From assembly GCA_902774035.1 (NCBI GenBank), contig CACYHA010000010.1:1-64000 (forward strand): 64,000 nucleotides of DNA, given 5' to 3'. Below, one piece after another: positions 33,803-40,655 of this stretch. The translations under genes were made by a program, and so were the position numbers. The stretch's first letter is position 1. Each line of letters opens with the position of its first letter. The notes under the pieces are model-generated. The model worked only from the letters and a program-made list of their open reading frames with translations, was not told the origin of the DNA and did no database searches. Source of the DNA: Oscillospiraceae bacterium. Lineage in GTDB: Bacteria; Bacillota; Clostridia; Oscillospirales; Acutalibacteraceae.

Positions 33803-34303
33803 TTACGGTTCGTAGTTTTCGCCGATGGGTTCTTTTCCCTGATAGGCGCGCACGCGGTTTTCACCGCTGAGATTCAGATAGTTGTCGCTGCCGTTCTGGA
33901 GCTTCACAAGGCCCAGCGCCCGCGCGATCTCGTCGATGTTCTCCGCGGTCACCAGAGCGCCCTTCTTTTTGTCCAGCACCTCGGCGATGTTCTTTTGTTC
34001 GGTAAGGCGCGCGTTGGCCCGGTTCAGCGCGTCGCGGCTGGTGGTCTTTGCAACGTAGCTGTTGCACCAGACGCCCAGCAGCACGATGGCTGCGGCCATG
34101 AAAACGAAGAGCTTTGCGGCCTTCAGGTTGGTGACGCGCTCCTGCGCCCGGCGTATCTGGCGCAGGCTCCTGCGTTTCGGCACGCGGCGCAGATGGGGCT
34201 TTTGCCGGGGCGTTTGCTGCGGAAGCTCCTGCGGTGCGCGCTGGGGCGCTGCGTTTCCGTATGCGTATGGATAGTTCAGATCGTATGCGTGTTCCGCTGC
34301 CAT
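33803..34303 (-). CDS. ftsL: FtsL-like septum protein
   Basis: A 166-residue bitopic protein: a ~65-residue basic, Pro/Gln/Arg-rich cytosolic arm, a membrane helix (about 66-86, KLFVFMAAAIVLLGVW), a short coiled-coil-prone segment (RDALNRANARLTEQKNIAEVLDKKKG) and a tail with IDEIARALGLVKLQNG, typical of FtsL/DivIC-type proteins. The place between rsmH and the class B PBP is the standard location of ftsL; sequence identity in this family is low, so context carries much of the call. It ends 81 nt before the PBP gene; that gap contains a GGCGGA/TCCGCC hairpin. Confidence 0.82.
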   Translation of the reverse strand: MAAEHAYDLNYPYAYGNAAPQRAPQELPQQTPRQKPHLRRVPKRRSLRQIRRAQERVTNLKAAKLFVFMAAAIVLLGVWCNSYVAKTTSRDALNRANARLTEQKNIAEVLDKKKGALVTAENIDEIARALGLVKLQNGSDNYLNLSGENRVRAYQGKEPIGENYEP

Positions 34304-34315
34304 GATTCCCTCTCC

Positions 34316-35239
34316 TTATATCTTTTCTATCACTCTGAGTTTTGCACTTCTCGCCCGGGGGTTGCGTTCCAACTCCTCCCGCGAGGGCGTGACCGCCTTT
34401 CCGCAGCGCTTTGCGCGGGGCGTTTTTCCGCAGACGCAGACCGGAAACTCCGGCGGGCAGGTGCAGCCCTGCAACAGGGCGGCATAGTTTTGTTTTACGA
34501 TGCGGTCTTCCAGCGAATGGAAGGTGATGATGCACAGCCTTCCGCCCGGAGTCAACAGATCAAACATGGTGTCCAGCGTGTTTTCCAGCCGGTCCAGTTC
34601 GCCGTTGACGGCGATACGCAGCGCCTGAAAGGTGCGCCTTGCCGGGTGGCCGCCTGTGCGGCGCAGCTTTGCCGGAATGGAGCGCTTCACGAGCTCGGCA
34701 AGCTCCAGCGTGGTTTCAATCGGCGCTTTTTCCCGCGCCCTGACCACGTTGCGCGCGATGGACGCGGCGCATTTTTCCTCGCCGTAGCGCCAAAGGATCG
34801 ACGAAAGCTCCCGTTCCGAAAGCGTGTTCACCAGATCGGCGGCCGTCGGCCCCTCCCGCGACATGCGCATATCCAGCGGCGCGTCGTTATGGAAGGAAAA
34901 GCCGCGCGCGGCGGTGTCGAGCTGGTGAGAGCTGACGCCCAGATCGGCAAGGATGCCGTCGGCGGAAAACACGTTCCGCGCAGCCAGCACATCGCGCAGG
35001 GCGTCGAAGTTTGTGTGGATGACCGTTACGCGGTCATCCCCCGCAAAGCGCTGCCGCAGCGTTTGAACGGCGTCCGGATCCTGATCCAGACAGAACAGCC
35101 GCCCGTTTTCCAGCCGTTCAAGAACGGCGGCGCTGTGGCCGCCGCCGCCGGCCGTGCAGTCCACATAGGTTCCGCCGGGGCGGATGCGCAGCGCGTCGAT
35201 CGTTTCTTCCAGCAGTACGCTGGTGTGTGAAAATTCCAT
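34316..35239 (-). CDS. rsmH: 16S rRNA (cytosine1402-N4)-methyltransferase
   Basis: The 307-residue SAM-dependent methyltransferase starts MEFSHTSVLLEET, followed by the SAM motif VDCTAGGGGHS (about residues 24-34), DLGVSSHQLD (about 97-106), FSFHNDAPLDMRM, NTLSERELSSILWRYGEEKCA, and HSLEDRIVK near the C-terminus. It modifies C1402 of 16S rRNA in the ribosomal P-site. ATG at 35239 lies 4 nt after the mraZ stop; a longer frame to 35395 would lie inside mraZ. No strong RBS, consistent with coupling to mraZ. Confidence 0.95.
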   Translation of the reverse strand: MEFSHTSVLLEETIDALRIRPGGTYVDCTAGGGGHSAAVLERLENGRLFCLDQDPDAVQTLRQRFAGDDRVTVIHTNFDALRDVLAARNVFSADGILADLGVSSHQLDTAARGFSFHNDAPLDMRMSREGPTAADLVNTLSERELSSILWRYGEEKCAASIARNVVRAREKAPIETTLELAELVKRSIPAKLRRTGGHPARRTFQALRIAVNGELDRLENTLDTMFDLLTPGGRLCIITFHSLEDRIVKQNYAALLQGCTCPPEFPVCVCGKTPRAKRCGKAVTPSREELERNPRARSAKLRVIEKI

Positions 35240-35243
35240 CGTC

Positions 35244-35738
35244 TCAGCTTTCGCCGCCGGGAAGATACGCGCCGGCAGCCTTGCGTTCGAGCGAGATCTC
35301 TTCTTCGCTTTCGCTCGCCGATTCCTGCTTGATGTAGTTCTCGGTAACGTGAGCAAAATATGCGTCGAAGGTTGCGGGGTTCCAGATCTCCACATGGTCG
35401 CCCATGCCGACGACCACGGTCTCCTTCGTCAGCTTCGCGATCTCCGCGATCTTGGAAGGGATGGGAATTCTGCCCTGCGCGTCCACAACGACTTCGCTGG
35501 TACCGGCAAAGGCGGCAAAGCGGCGCAGACGGCGGATCGTCGGATCCGGCACCTTGGCAAGCTCCGCCTCCGTCGCGGAATAGAAGTCGTCCTTGCTGAA
35601 GCATTCGATGCACGGGTACGCCGAAGCCACGGCCTTGATGAGAAACCGGCCGCCGAGGTCTTCGCGGAACTTTGCCGGCACGAACAGACGGTTTTTTGTG
35701 TCGAGGTTGTGTTCGTAAGAGCCGATAAAGCCTTCCAT
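35244..35738 (-). CDS. mraZ: Transcriptional regulator MraZ
   Basis: The 164-residue AbrB-like regulator has two SpoVT-type beta domains: SYEHNLDTKNRLFVPAKFRE (about residues 7-26) and VVVDAQGRIPIPSKI (about 83-97), each with the conserved D-x-K/Q-x-R-x-x-x-P pattern. The C-terminal ~25 residues are charged. MraZ binds TGGGN repeats upstream of its own gene and represses the division cluster; such repeats are visible at 35814-35849. ATG at 35738 is preceded by AGGTG; a frame to 35819 would begin inside the operator. Confidence 0.95.
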   Translation of the reverse strand: MEGFIGSYEHNLDTKNRLFVPAKFREDLGGRFLIKAVASAYPCIECFSKDDFYSATEAELAKVPDPTIRRLRRFAAFAGTSEVVVDAQGRIPIPSKIAEIAKLTKETVVVGMGDHVEIWNPATFDAYFAHVTENYIKQESASESEEEISLERKAAGAYLPGGES

Positions 35739-35813
35739 CCCGTACACCTGCCTTTCCGTAGATCTCCCGCGCGGCTGAGGTTCGCACGGGGTTCGGGCAA
35801 AAAATCGTGGTCG

Positions 35814-35849
35814 CCCCACGATTCCCCATTGAGATGTTCATCATCCCCA
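35814..35849 (-). promoter_or_regulatory. MraZ operator (TGGGG boxes)
   Basis: Minus strand: TGGGG at 35845-35849, 35824-35828 and 35814-35818. The spacings are 21 and 10 nt, that is two and one helical turns, matching the 10-bp phased MraZ boxes known from other bacteria with one box degenerate. They lie between the -10 (35858) and the mraZ start, as expected for autorepression. Confidence 0.85.
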
Positions 35850-35857
35850 CGCTGATT

Positions 35858-35886
35858 ATTATACATAGGACCGCGATAATTGTCAA
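35858..35886 (-). promoter_or_regulatory. Promoter of the division/cell-wall cluster
   Basis: Minus strand: TTGACA (35881-35886), 17-nt spacer, TATAAT (35858-35863). A consensus promoter, giving a ~115-nt leader with the MraZ boxes. Confidence 0.92.
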
Positions 35887-35900
35887 CCCTTTTTTGCAAG

Positions 35901-35933
35901 AAAAAAAGACCGAAGAGAAAGAACATTCGGTCT
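35901..35933 (-). terminator. Terminator insulating the mraZ promoter
   Basis: Minus strand: AGACCGAA pairs with TTCGGTCT, followed by seven T. It ends 15 nt before the mraZ -35 box, and so blocks readthrough from the rpsF operon. Bases 35940-36060 hold a GGGTCAGGGGGCAGG-type purine-rich tract and no gene. Confidence 0.85.
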
Positions 35934-36073
35934 CGGTTTCAGGAAGCAAAAAACAAGGGTCAGGGGGCAGGAAACAGGGGTCAGAGGCTTGAGCGAGGCG
36001 GCGGTTGGCCGAACGTGCTTTTTGCTTTGGTTTTGACGTTTTTTTACGGAAAGGATTGCCGTTTTGGTGATTT

Positions 36074-36210
36074 TTTCGCACGGCCCGGGCCGTGCGAAAG
36101 GCGGCGGAACCGCGCGGCCCGGGCCGCGCGAAAACGAAGCAGCGCTTCGTTTTGAACCGTGCCCTGCACGGTTCGTTCCGCCGCCTTCACCGCGCAGCAG
36201 GGCTGCGCGG
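36074..36210. repeat. Four-way-junction intergenic repeat, copy D
   Basis: It is inverted relative to copies C and E. Outer stem GGCGGCGGAAC (36100-36110) with GTTCCGCCGCC (36175-36185); abutting hairpins 36111-36130 (CGCGCGGCC arm), 36131-36153 (AAAACGAAGC arm) and 36154-36174 (GAACCGTGC arm). External hairpins at 36074-36099 (CGCACGGCC arm) and 36190-36210 (CCGCGCAGC arm). This copy lies between codirectional genes, downstream of the rpsR terminator. Confidence 0.9.
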
Positions 36211-36242
36211 CAGCAGAAAGTCGATAAAAGTTCGCCGCGCAC

Positions 36243-36281
36243 AAAAAAACAGCGAAGCGCGGCTTTCGTCACGTTTCGCTG
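36243..36281 (-). terminator. Terminator of the rpsF-ssb-rpsR operon
   Basis: Minus strand: CAGCGAA (36275-36281) pairs with TTCGCTG (36250-36256) across an 18-nt loop, followed by seven T. It begins 27 nt after the rpsR stop. Confidence 0.8.
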
Positions 36282-36307
36282 TCGGAATTTCGCTGTGCAG
36301 CGGCAAA

Positions 36308-36550
36308 TCAGTCGCTGGTATAGGGCATCAATGCCACCTGACGCGCGCGCTTGATCGCGACGGTCAGTTCACGCTGATGACGGGCGCAGGTGCCGGTCAC
36401 GCGGCGCGGCAAGATCTTCGCACGGTCGGATGTGAACTTGCGAAGCTTTGCAACATCTTTATAGTCGATCGTATCCACTTTATCGACGCAGAACGCGCAG
36501 ACCTTTCTGCGGCTCTTGCGGTTGGTACGATTGCCTTTTTCAAATGCCAT
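36308..36550 (-). CDS. rpsR: Small ribosomal subunit protein S18
   Basis: An 80-residue basic protein with [40 protein letters not shown] (key R49, R50, G53) and ALMPYT, the conserved S18 pattern. Four Cys residues are present, the zinc-binding (C+) form. S18 binds with S6 to the 16S rRNA platform. It is third in the rpsF-ssb-rpsR operon. Confidence 0.97.
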   Translation of the reverse strand: MAFEKGNRTNRKSRRKVCAFCVDKVDTIDYKDVAKLRKFTSDRAKILPRRVTGTCARHQRELTVAIKRARQVALMPYTSD

Positions 36551-36608
36551 GGTATTACCTCCTTATCGGTGTTTTCGGGTTGCGTTCGAGCCAGTCGCCG
36601 ACTGCGCC

Positions 36609-37061
36609 TCAGAACGGCAGGTCTTCATCGTCGGTGATCTCTTCAAAATCGGTTCTTGCCGCCGATTGGAACGCGGGCGCCGGCTGTGCGGGCGCTGCGA
36701 ATGCGGCCGGTGCGGCAAAGCCGCCTGCGCCGGCGTCCGTCTTGGAGCCCGTGAAGCTCGCCTCGCGCACGATCACATCGTATGCGGTGCGCTTTTGACC
36801 GGTCGACTTGTCCTCATACGTGCGAGACTGGAGAGAGCCGATCACGGCGATCATGGAGCCCTTGTGGAAATAGCGGCTGATGAAGTTGGCGGTCTGTTCC
36901 CACGCCGTGCAGGGAATGAAATCTGCCTGACGCTCCTCGCCCTGGCGGACGAAAGAACGGTCAACGGCGATCCTGAAATTGACGAGGGTACGTCCCGTGG
37001 TGGTCGTGCGAAGCTCGGGGTCGGCCACAAGGCGACCCATCAGAACGACATTGTTGATCAT
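36609..37061 (-). CDS. ssb: Single-stranded DNA-binding protein
   Basis: The 150-residue SSB has an N-terminal OB fold (residues 1-105; NNVVLMGRL, LRTTTTGRTLVNFRIAVDR, DFIPCTAWEQTANFISRYFHKGS), an Ala/Pro/Gly-rich linker, and the acidic tip DDEDLPF that recruits replication and repair proteins. It lies between rpsF and rpsR, the standard bacterial arrangement. Confidence 0.97.
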   Translation of the reverse strand: MINNVVLMGRLVADPELRTTTTGRTLVNFRIAVDRSFVRQGEERQADFIPCTAWEQTANFISRYFHKGSMIAVIGSLQSRTYEDKSTGQKRTAYDVIVREASFTGSKTDAGAGGFAAPAAFAAPAQPAPAFQSAARTDFEEITDDEDLPF

Positions 37062-37073
37062 ACTGCATTCTCC

Positions 37074-37355
37074 TTACTTTTTGATGGTCAGAGAGCGGAT
37101 GACGCCTTCCGTGATCTTCACGATACGGTCGAGCTCTGCCGGGAATTCGGGTTCGCACGAGAAGTTGACGAGCATGTAGTAGCCTTCCGTCTCATAGTTG
37201 ATGGGGTACGCGAGCTTGCGCTTGCCCCATTCGTCAACGCTCTCGATCGAACCGTTTGCCTCGATCAGTGCCTTGAACTTTTCAACAAGAGCGGCTACGC
37301 TTTCGTCGCCGTTCGCAACCGAAAATACCAACATGGTTTCGTAGCTGTTTGCCAT
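37074..37355 (-). CDS. rpsF: Small ribosomal subunit protein S6
   Basis: A 93-residue protein starting with the S6 pattern YETMLVFS; WGKRKLAYPINYETEGYYMLVNF (about residues 43-65, key W43, L48, Y50) and RIVKITEGVIRSLT follow. S6 pairs with S18. It is first in the operon; GGAGG precedes the ATG. Confidence 0.97.
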   Translation of the reverse strand: MANSYETMLVFSVANGDESVAALVEKFKALIEANGSIESVDEWGKRKLAYPINYETEGYYMLVNFSCEPEFPAELDRIVKITEGVIRSLTIKK

Positions 37356-37371
37356 AGTTTTGCACCTCCTT

Positions 37372-37432
37372 ATGGACTATTGGGGGCATTGGCCTGCCCC
37401 AAGGATCCGCATGACATATTTGCGGTTCTACG
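37372..37432 (-). promoter_or_regulatory. Structured 5' leader of rpsF
   Basis: Between promoter and rpsF, on the minus strand, two hairpins are visible: CCGCA with TGCGG, and TTGGGGCA with TGCCCCCAA (one bulged base). Many bacteria control rpsF-rpsR by S6:S18 binding to a structured leader; whether these hairpins form that site is inferred. Confidence 0.4.
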
Positions 37433-37461
37433 ATGATAGCAGACTTTTCGGAAAATGTCAA
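37433..37461 (-). promoter_or_regulatory. Promoter of rpsF-ssb-rpsR
   Basis: Minus strand: TTGACA (37456-37461), 17-nt spacer, TATCAT (37433-37438), 77 nt before the rpsF start. Confidence 0.85.
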
Positions 37462-37484
37462 GCGCTTTTTTGAAAAATCTGCGG

Positions 37485-37513
37485 TTGCAAAGAAGAAAAA
37501 AATCATGTATAAT
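37485..37513 (+). promoter_or_regulatory. Promoter of the PrsA/SurA-like lipoprotein gene
   Basis: TTGCAA (37485-37490), 17-nt spacer, TATAAT (37508-37513), 32 nt before the ATG at 37546. Confidence 0.82.
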
Positions 37514-37545
37514 ATAGAACAGGATTGCCGGAAAGGAAGAAAGCC

Positions 37546-38526
37546 ATGAAACGAGGGATCGCTCTGCTGCTGGCGGCGGCGCTGGCGCTGCTGCTGTGCG
37601 GATGTGAAAAGGAAAGCGCCGCGACGCTGCAGATCGGAGAAACGGCGTTCAGCGAGGGCGTCTACGCCTATGTGCTGCATCAGGTTCTCCGGAACGCGGA
37701 CGAAAACGCGACCCGGGAGGAGCTGCAGCAAAAAGCCGCAGAGGAATGCGCCGTTTACGCAGCGCTGGAAGCACGGCTGCAGACCGAAGGCATCAAGCTT
37801 TCCGCGCCGCACAAAAGCGAAGCCGCCGCGCGCACCCGGGGCCTTTGGCAGTTCTTTTCGGCGCACTACCGCGCCCTGGGCGTAGAAAAGCCCGACCTGA
37901 CCCGGCTGATGACCTGGGAGGCGGCAAAAAAGGCGCTGACGGAACACATCTACGGAGAAGGGGGAAAGCACGAGGTCTCCGAAAGCAAGCTGAAAACGCT
38001 GTTCACGGAAACCTACGCGGGCTATCTCGGCTTTTCGGAGGAGCTGACCAAAGCCAACGCCAGAGGCGAGACCGCCCCGCTTTCCGAAACGGAACAGGCC
38101 GCGCTGCGCAAGGCCCTCGGCGAGCTGCAGCAGCGAGCGCAGAAAGGCGAATCGCTCAACAGCCTCTACCGGGAATACAGCAAAAGCAAAGGGCTGCCGG
38201 TGACGACCGACCTTGAAGTGACGGTGATCCGGCAAGGCGACCCGACAGTGCGCGGCGACTTTTTTGAAAAAGTCCACGGACTGAAGACAAACGAGACCGC
38301 CGTTCTGGAAGACGGCACACGGCTGGTGCTGCTGCAGAAGATCGACCTGCTGGAAGAAGACGCGCCCTACTTTGCCGCAGCGCGGGACGACGTGCTGCTT
38401 GCGGAAAAGCTGCCCGCCGTCGAAAAAGAGCTGCGCGAACAGGCCGACGCCTCGGGTGCCGTTTTTGACGAAGCGGTGTGCAGCAGGATCTTCGCCCGGA
38501 TCAGGAACGCCCGGCAGGAAGCATAA
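37546..38526 (+). CDS. PrsA/SurA-like lipoprotein (putative foldase)
   Basis: A 326-residue lipoprotein: signal peptide with lipobox LLCGC (about residues 14-18, lipidated Cys about 18). The mature part is helix-rich and charged (QQKAAEECAVYAALEARL, RKALGELQQRAQKGESLNSLYREYSKSKGL), with a region (about 195-290) whose DLEVTVIRQGD...FFEKVHGLKTNETAVLEDGTRLVLLQKID layout resembles a parvulin-type peptidyl-prolyl isomerase domain (N-terminal SurA/PrsA helical arms around it). Catalytic parvulin residues are not clear, so it may be a chaperone without isomerase activity. Monocistronic. ATG at 37546 has GGAAGG upstream. Confidence 0.7.
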   Translation: MKRGIALLLAAALALLLCGCEKESAATLQIGETAFSEGVYAYVLHQVLRNADENATREELQQKAAEECAVYAALEARLQTEGIKLSAPHKSEAAARTRGLWQFFSAHYRALGVEKPDLTRLMTWEAAKKALTEHIYGEGGKHEVSESKLKTLFTETYAGYLGFSEELTKANARGETAPLSETEQAALRKALGELQQRAQKGESLNSLYREYSKSKGLPVTTDLEVTVIRQGDPTVRGDFFEKVHGLKTNETAVLEDGTRLVLLQKIDLLEEDAPYFAAARDDVLLAEKLPAVEKELREQADASGAVFDEAVCSRIFARIRNARQEA

Positions 38527-38560
38527 AAAGGCGCCGCAGCTTCTTAAACAACAAAAAAGG

Positions 38561-38604
38561 AAAGCGCTTTCCACAGACTGATCCTGTGAAGAAAGCGTTT
38601 TTTT
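38561..38604 (+). terminator. Terminator of the lipoprotein gene
   Basis: CGCTTTCCACAG pairs with CTGTGAAGAAAGCG (two-base bulge), followed by seven T. It is homologous to the hairpin at 11742. Confidence 0.85.
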
Positions 38605-38650
38605 ATTGCTTGCTTTGGCGCGACGTTTTTCGTCCGCGTGGTTTCTGCTG

Positions 38651-38798
38651 CCGCGCAGCCCTGCTGCGCGGTGAGGGCGGCGGAACGAACCGTGCCCCGG
38701 GCACGGTTCAAAACGAAGCTTGGTACCCTGCTTCGTTTTCGCGCGGCGCAGTGCGCCGCGCGGTTCCGCCGCCGCCTTTCGCACGGCGGAGCCGTGCG
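38651..38798. repeat. Four-way-junction intergenic repeat, copy E
   Basis: Outer stem GGCGGCGGAAC (38676-38686) with GTTCCGCCGCC (38763-38773); abutting hairpins 38687-38709 (GAACCGTGC arm), 38710-38739 (AAAACGAAGC arm, loop enlarged) and 38740-38762 (CGCGCGGCGC arm, where copies C and D have CGCGCGGCC: compensatory). External hairpins at 38651-38671 and 38780-38798. Between convergent genes. Confidence 0.9.
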
Positions 38799-38816
38799 GA
38801 AAAACAGGGCGCAACG

Positions 38817-38868
38817 CGCCCACTGCCCACTGTCCACTGTTCACTGTTCACTGTTCACTGTCCACCCG
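38817..38868. repeat. 7-bp tandem repeat (CACTGTT type)
   Basis: About six consecutive copies of a heptamer with consensus CACTGTT (variants CACTGCC, CACTGTC). Its right end encodes the last residues (VDSEQ) and supplies the stop codon of the gene at 38848. Related heptamer tracts lie at 17965, 45545, 54440 and 56757. Confidence 0.85.
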
Positions 38869-39189
38869 ATACACCATCACGGGCTTTCCGATCGCGTGGC
38901 AGCGGTCGATCACATACTTTGTGCCGCGGCTTTTGCCGTCCCAGAAGGCCAGCACCAGATCCGCCATGGCAATGATGTTGTCGTTGCGGCGCAAAGGCGC
39001 GCGCCTGCCGTGGAGCGCATAATCCGGCAGCACCTCCAGCATCCGGATACCGTGGGCAAGCGCAAAGGCTCTGGCGCTCCGGTCAATGCCGTTGGCAGCG
39101 CCGGAGATGATCTGCGTGGTTGTTTTCGGCACAGCGTCCTCCGGGATCTCCATCTGCAGCGTTCTGGAACCGATGATCGCAACTTTCAT
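38848..39189 (-). CDS. SLOG-type nucleotide-binding protein (DUF2493-like)
   Basis: The 113-residue Rossmannoid protein begins with IIGSRTL (residues 5-11), then ISGAANGID (about 28-36), VLPDYALHGRRAPLRRND and ADLVLAFWDGKSRGTKYVID (about 76-95). This is the SLOG/DUF2493 (YspA) pattern: GSR and SG(G/A)xxGxD bind nucleotides or their derivatives. Proteins of this family occur as stand-alone sensors and in stress or phage-related contexts. No partner is adjacent. The C-terminal VDSEQ is encoded by a 7-bp tandem repeat, so the original end may have been lost. Confidence 0.8.
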   Translation of the reverse strand: MKVAIIGSRTLQMEIPEDAVPKTTTQIISGAANGIDRSARAFALAHGIRMLEVLPDYALHGRRAPLRRNDNIIAMADLVLAFWDGKSRGTKYVIDRCHAIGKPVMVYRVDSEQ

Positions 39190-39201
39190 GTTGATTCTCC
39201 C

Positions 39202-39230
39202 TTGTCAAATGCCGCCGCGTGTGCTACAAT
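39202..39230 (+). promoter_or_regulatory. Promoter of the MBL-fold hydrolase gene
   Basis: TTGTCA (39202-39207), 17-nt spacer, TACAAT (39225-39230), 28 nt before the TTG start at 39259. Confidence 0.75.
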
Positions 39231-39258
39231 AACTACATCGAGCGCGGAGGTGATCCTT

Positions 39259-40134
39259 TTGTTTGATTTCTTGCAATGCGCGGCGCACACCTGGTATCTG
39301 CGCTGCTTTTCCAATATCGGCGTTTTCGACCTCGGCGACGGCGAGGTAATCCTGATCGACTGCGGCGACCACAAAAAGAGCGTTTCCGATCTGGATGCGG
39401 CGCTGAACGAGCGCGGCTGGCGTGTGAAGCTGATCGTCAACACCCACGGCCACACCGATCACATTGTCGGCAACCACCATTTTCTGGAAAAAGACGGCTG
39501 CGCGGTCTTTGCGCCGGAAACGGAAGCGTTTCTTGTGGAGCATTCCACGCTGGAGCCGATGTATTTTTATCTCGGGATCCCGACGAACCGCAAGCGCAAC
39601 TTTTTCTTCAAGCCCTTCGGCACAAAGGCCGAGATTCTCACGCCGGAGGTGCTGCCCGCCGGGTTCGAGCTGCTTCCCCTGCCCGGCCACAGCCTCAACA
39701 TGTTCGGCGTCAAAACGCCGGACGGCGTCTGGTTCCTTGCGGACGCGGTTTTGAGCGAAGCGACCTTTCGCGATTACGGACTGCCGGCCTTCTATGACAT
39801 CAACGCCAGCATCAAAACTCTGCGGCGGATCGCCGATCTTTCCGGCGTCTGCTTTGTTCCGGCCCATGCGCCCGCCGTGGAGGACATCCGCCCTTTGGCG
39901 CTGGCCAACATCCGCGCACTGGAAGAACGCAAGGCGCTCTTTCTCGAGGTCTGCGGCGGCCGAACCTTCGAGGAGATCTTCGCCGCGGTCAGCGCAAGGC
40001 TTGACATGCGCTTTGACATGGACAAGTTCGCAAGGACCTCCCTCACCGCACGCTGCTATCTGCAGGCGCTTCTGGACGACGGCGCGATCACCGCGCACCT
40101 GGAGGGATCGCATCTGGTGTACGAGGTCGTTTAG
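39259..40134 (+). CDS. MBL-fold metallo-hydrolase (glyoxalase II-like)
   Basis: The 291-residue protein has the metallo-beta-lactamase fold: NTHGHTDHIVGNH (about residues 62-74; HxHxDH), LPLPGHSLNMFGV (His about 145), LADAVLSE (Asp) and FVPAHAP (His about 200). The layout is that of glyoxalase II-like hydrolases with a C-terminal helical extension (about 210-291, resembling a winged-helix end: TSLTARCYLQALLDDGAITAHLEG). A TTG start at 39259, with GGAGG 8 nt upstream, is preferred over GTG at 39250. Substrate unknown; it is monocistronic. Confidence 0.85.
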   Translation: MFDFLQCAAHTWYLRCFSNIGVFDLGDGEVILIDCGDHKKSVSDLDAALNERGWRVKLIVNTHGHTDHIVGNHHFLEKDGCAVFAPETEAFLVEHSTLEPMYFYLGIPTNRKRNFFFKPFGTKAEILTPEVLPAGFELLPLPGHSLNMFGVKTPDGVWFLADAVLSEATFRDYGLPAFYDINASIKTLRRIADLSGVCFVPAHAPAVEDIRPLALANIRALEERKALFLEVCGGRTFEEIFAAVSARLDMRFDMDKFARTSLTARCYLQALLDDGAITAHLEGSHLVYEVV

Positions 40135-40137
40135 TAC

Positions 40138-40200
40138 CCGCCGATTCACCCGATGTGTGAAGCTTTGCCGTCAAGATTTGCGCATCTGCGGGAAACAGCG
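40138..40200. repeat. Degenerate copy of the MITE at 51668
   Basis: GATTCACCC, GTGTGAAG, TTTGCCGTCAAG and TTTGCGCATCTG occur in the same order as near the ends of the 159-bp element at 51668-51826, with the middle missing. It appears to be an internally deleted relic. Bases 40200-40345 hold nothing that I recognise. Confidence 0.55.
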
Positions 40201-40347
40201 GGTCCTTTGCATCTGCGGATATTATACACGAATCCTATCGGTTTTGCAACAACAAAAAAAGGGCACGAAGGCGTTGCGTCCATATGATTCGGTGAGAACC
40301 CCGTGCAGGGTCGCGTTGCGAAGCGGATCGCAATGCGACCTGTTTTT

Positions 40348-40489
40348 TTCGCACGGCTGCGCCGTGCGAACCGAGGCGGCGGGACCGCGCAGCCCAGGCT
40401 GCGCGAACCATGTGCGCTTTCGCGCACATGGCGCCTCGTGCGACCGCACGAGGCGTCCCGCCGCCGCCTTCCGCGCAGCGAAGCTGCGC
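40348..40489. repeat. Four-way-junction intergenic repeat, copy F
   Basis: Outer stem GGCGGCGGGAC (40375-40385) with GTCCCGCCGCC (40455-40465); hairpins 40386-40405 (CGCGCAGCC arm), 40408-40431 (CCATGTGCGC arm) and 40432-40455 (CGCCTCGTGCG arm). External hairpins at 40348-40370 (TTCGCACGGC arm) and 40473-40489 (GCGCAGC arm). Two of the inner arms have sequences unlike any other copy, yet remain fully paired. Between convergent genes. Confidence 0.88.
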
Positions 40490-40562
40490 ACAGAGGCTGT
40501 GGCATTTCAATGAAAACGCAGAGAAAAGAAAACAAGACCAAAGAAACATAGAATCATATATC

Positions 40563-40602
40563 AAAAATCAAAGGTACAGGAAAGAACGCCTGTACCTTTG
40601 AT
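40563..40602 (-). terminator. Terminator of argG (possibly bidirectional)
   Basis: Minus strand: AAAGGTACAGG pairs perfectly with CCTGTACCTTT across an 8-nt loop, followed by GATTTTTG. It lies 54 nt past the argG stop. Confidence 0.85.
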
Positions 40603-40655
40603 TGCTTCTTTTATCTTTTCGTTCTTCGCGCTTCGCGAAATTCGCCGGTCCTTCG

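Noticed and set aside
38817..38868. CRISPR array
   Set aside because: The repeat unit is 7 bp with no spacers. No cas gene or 24-40 bp spaced repeat was seen anywhere in the window.
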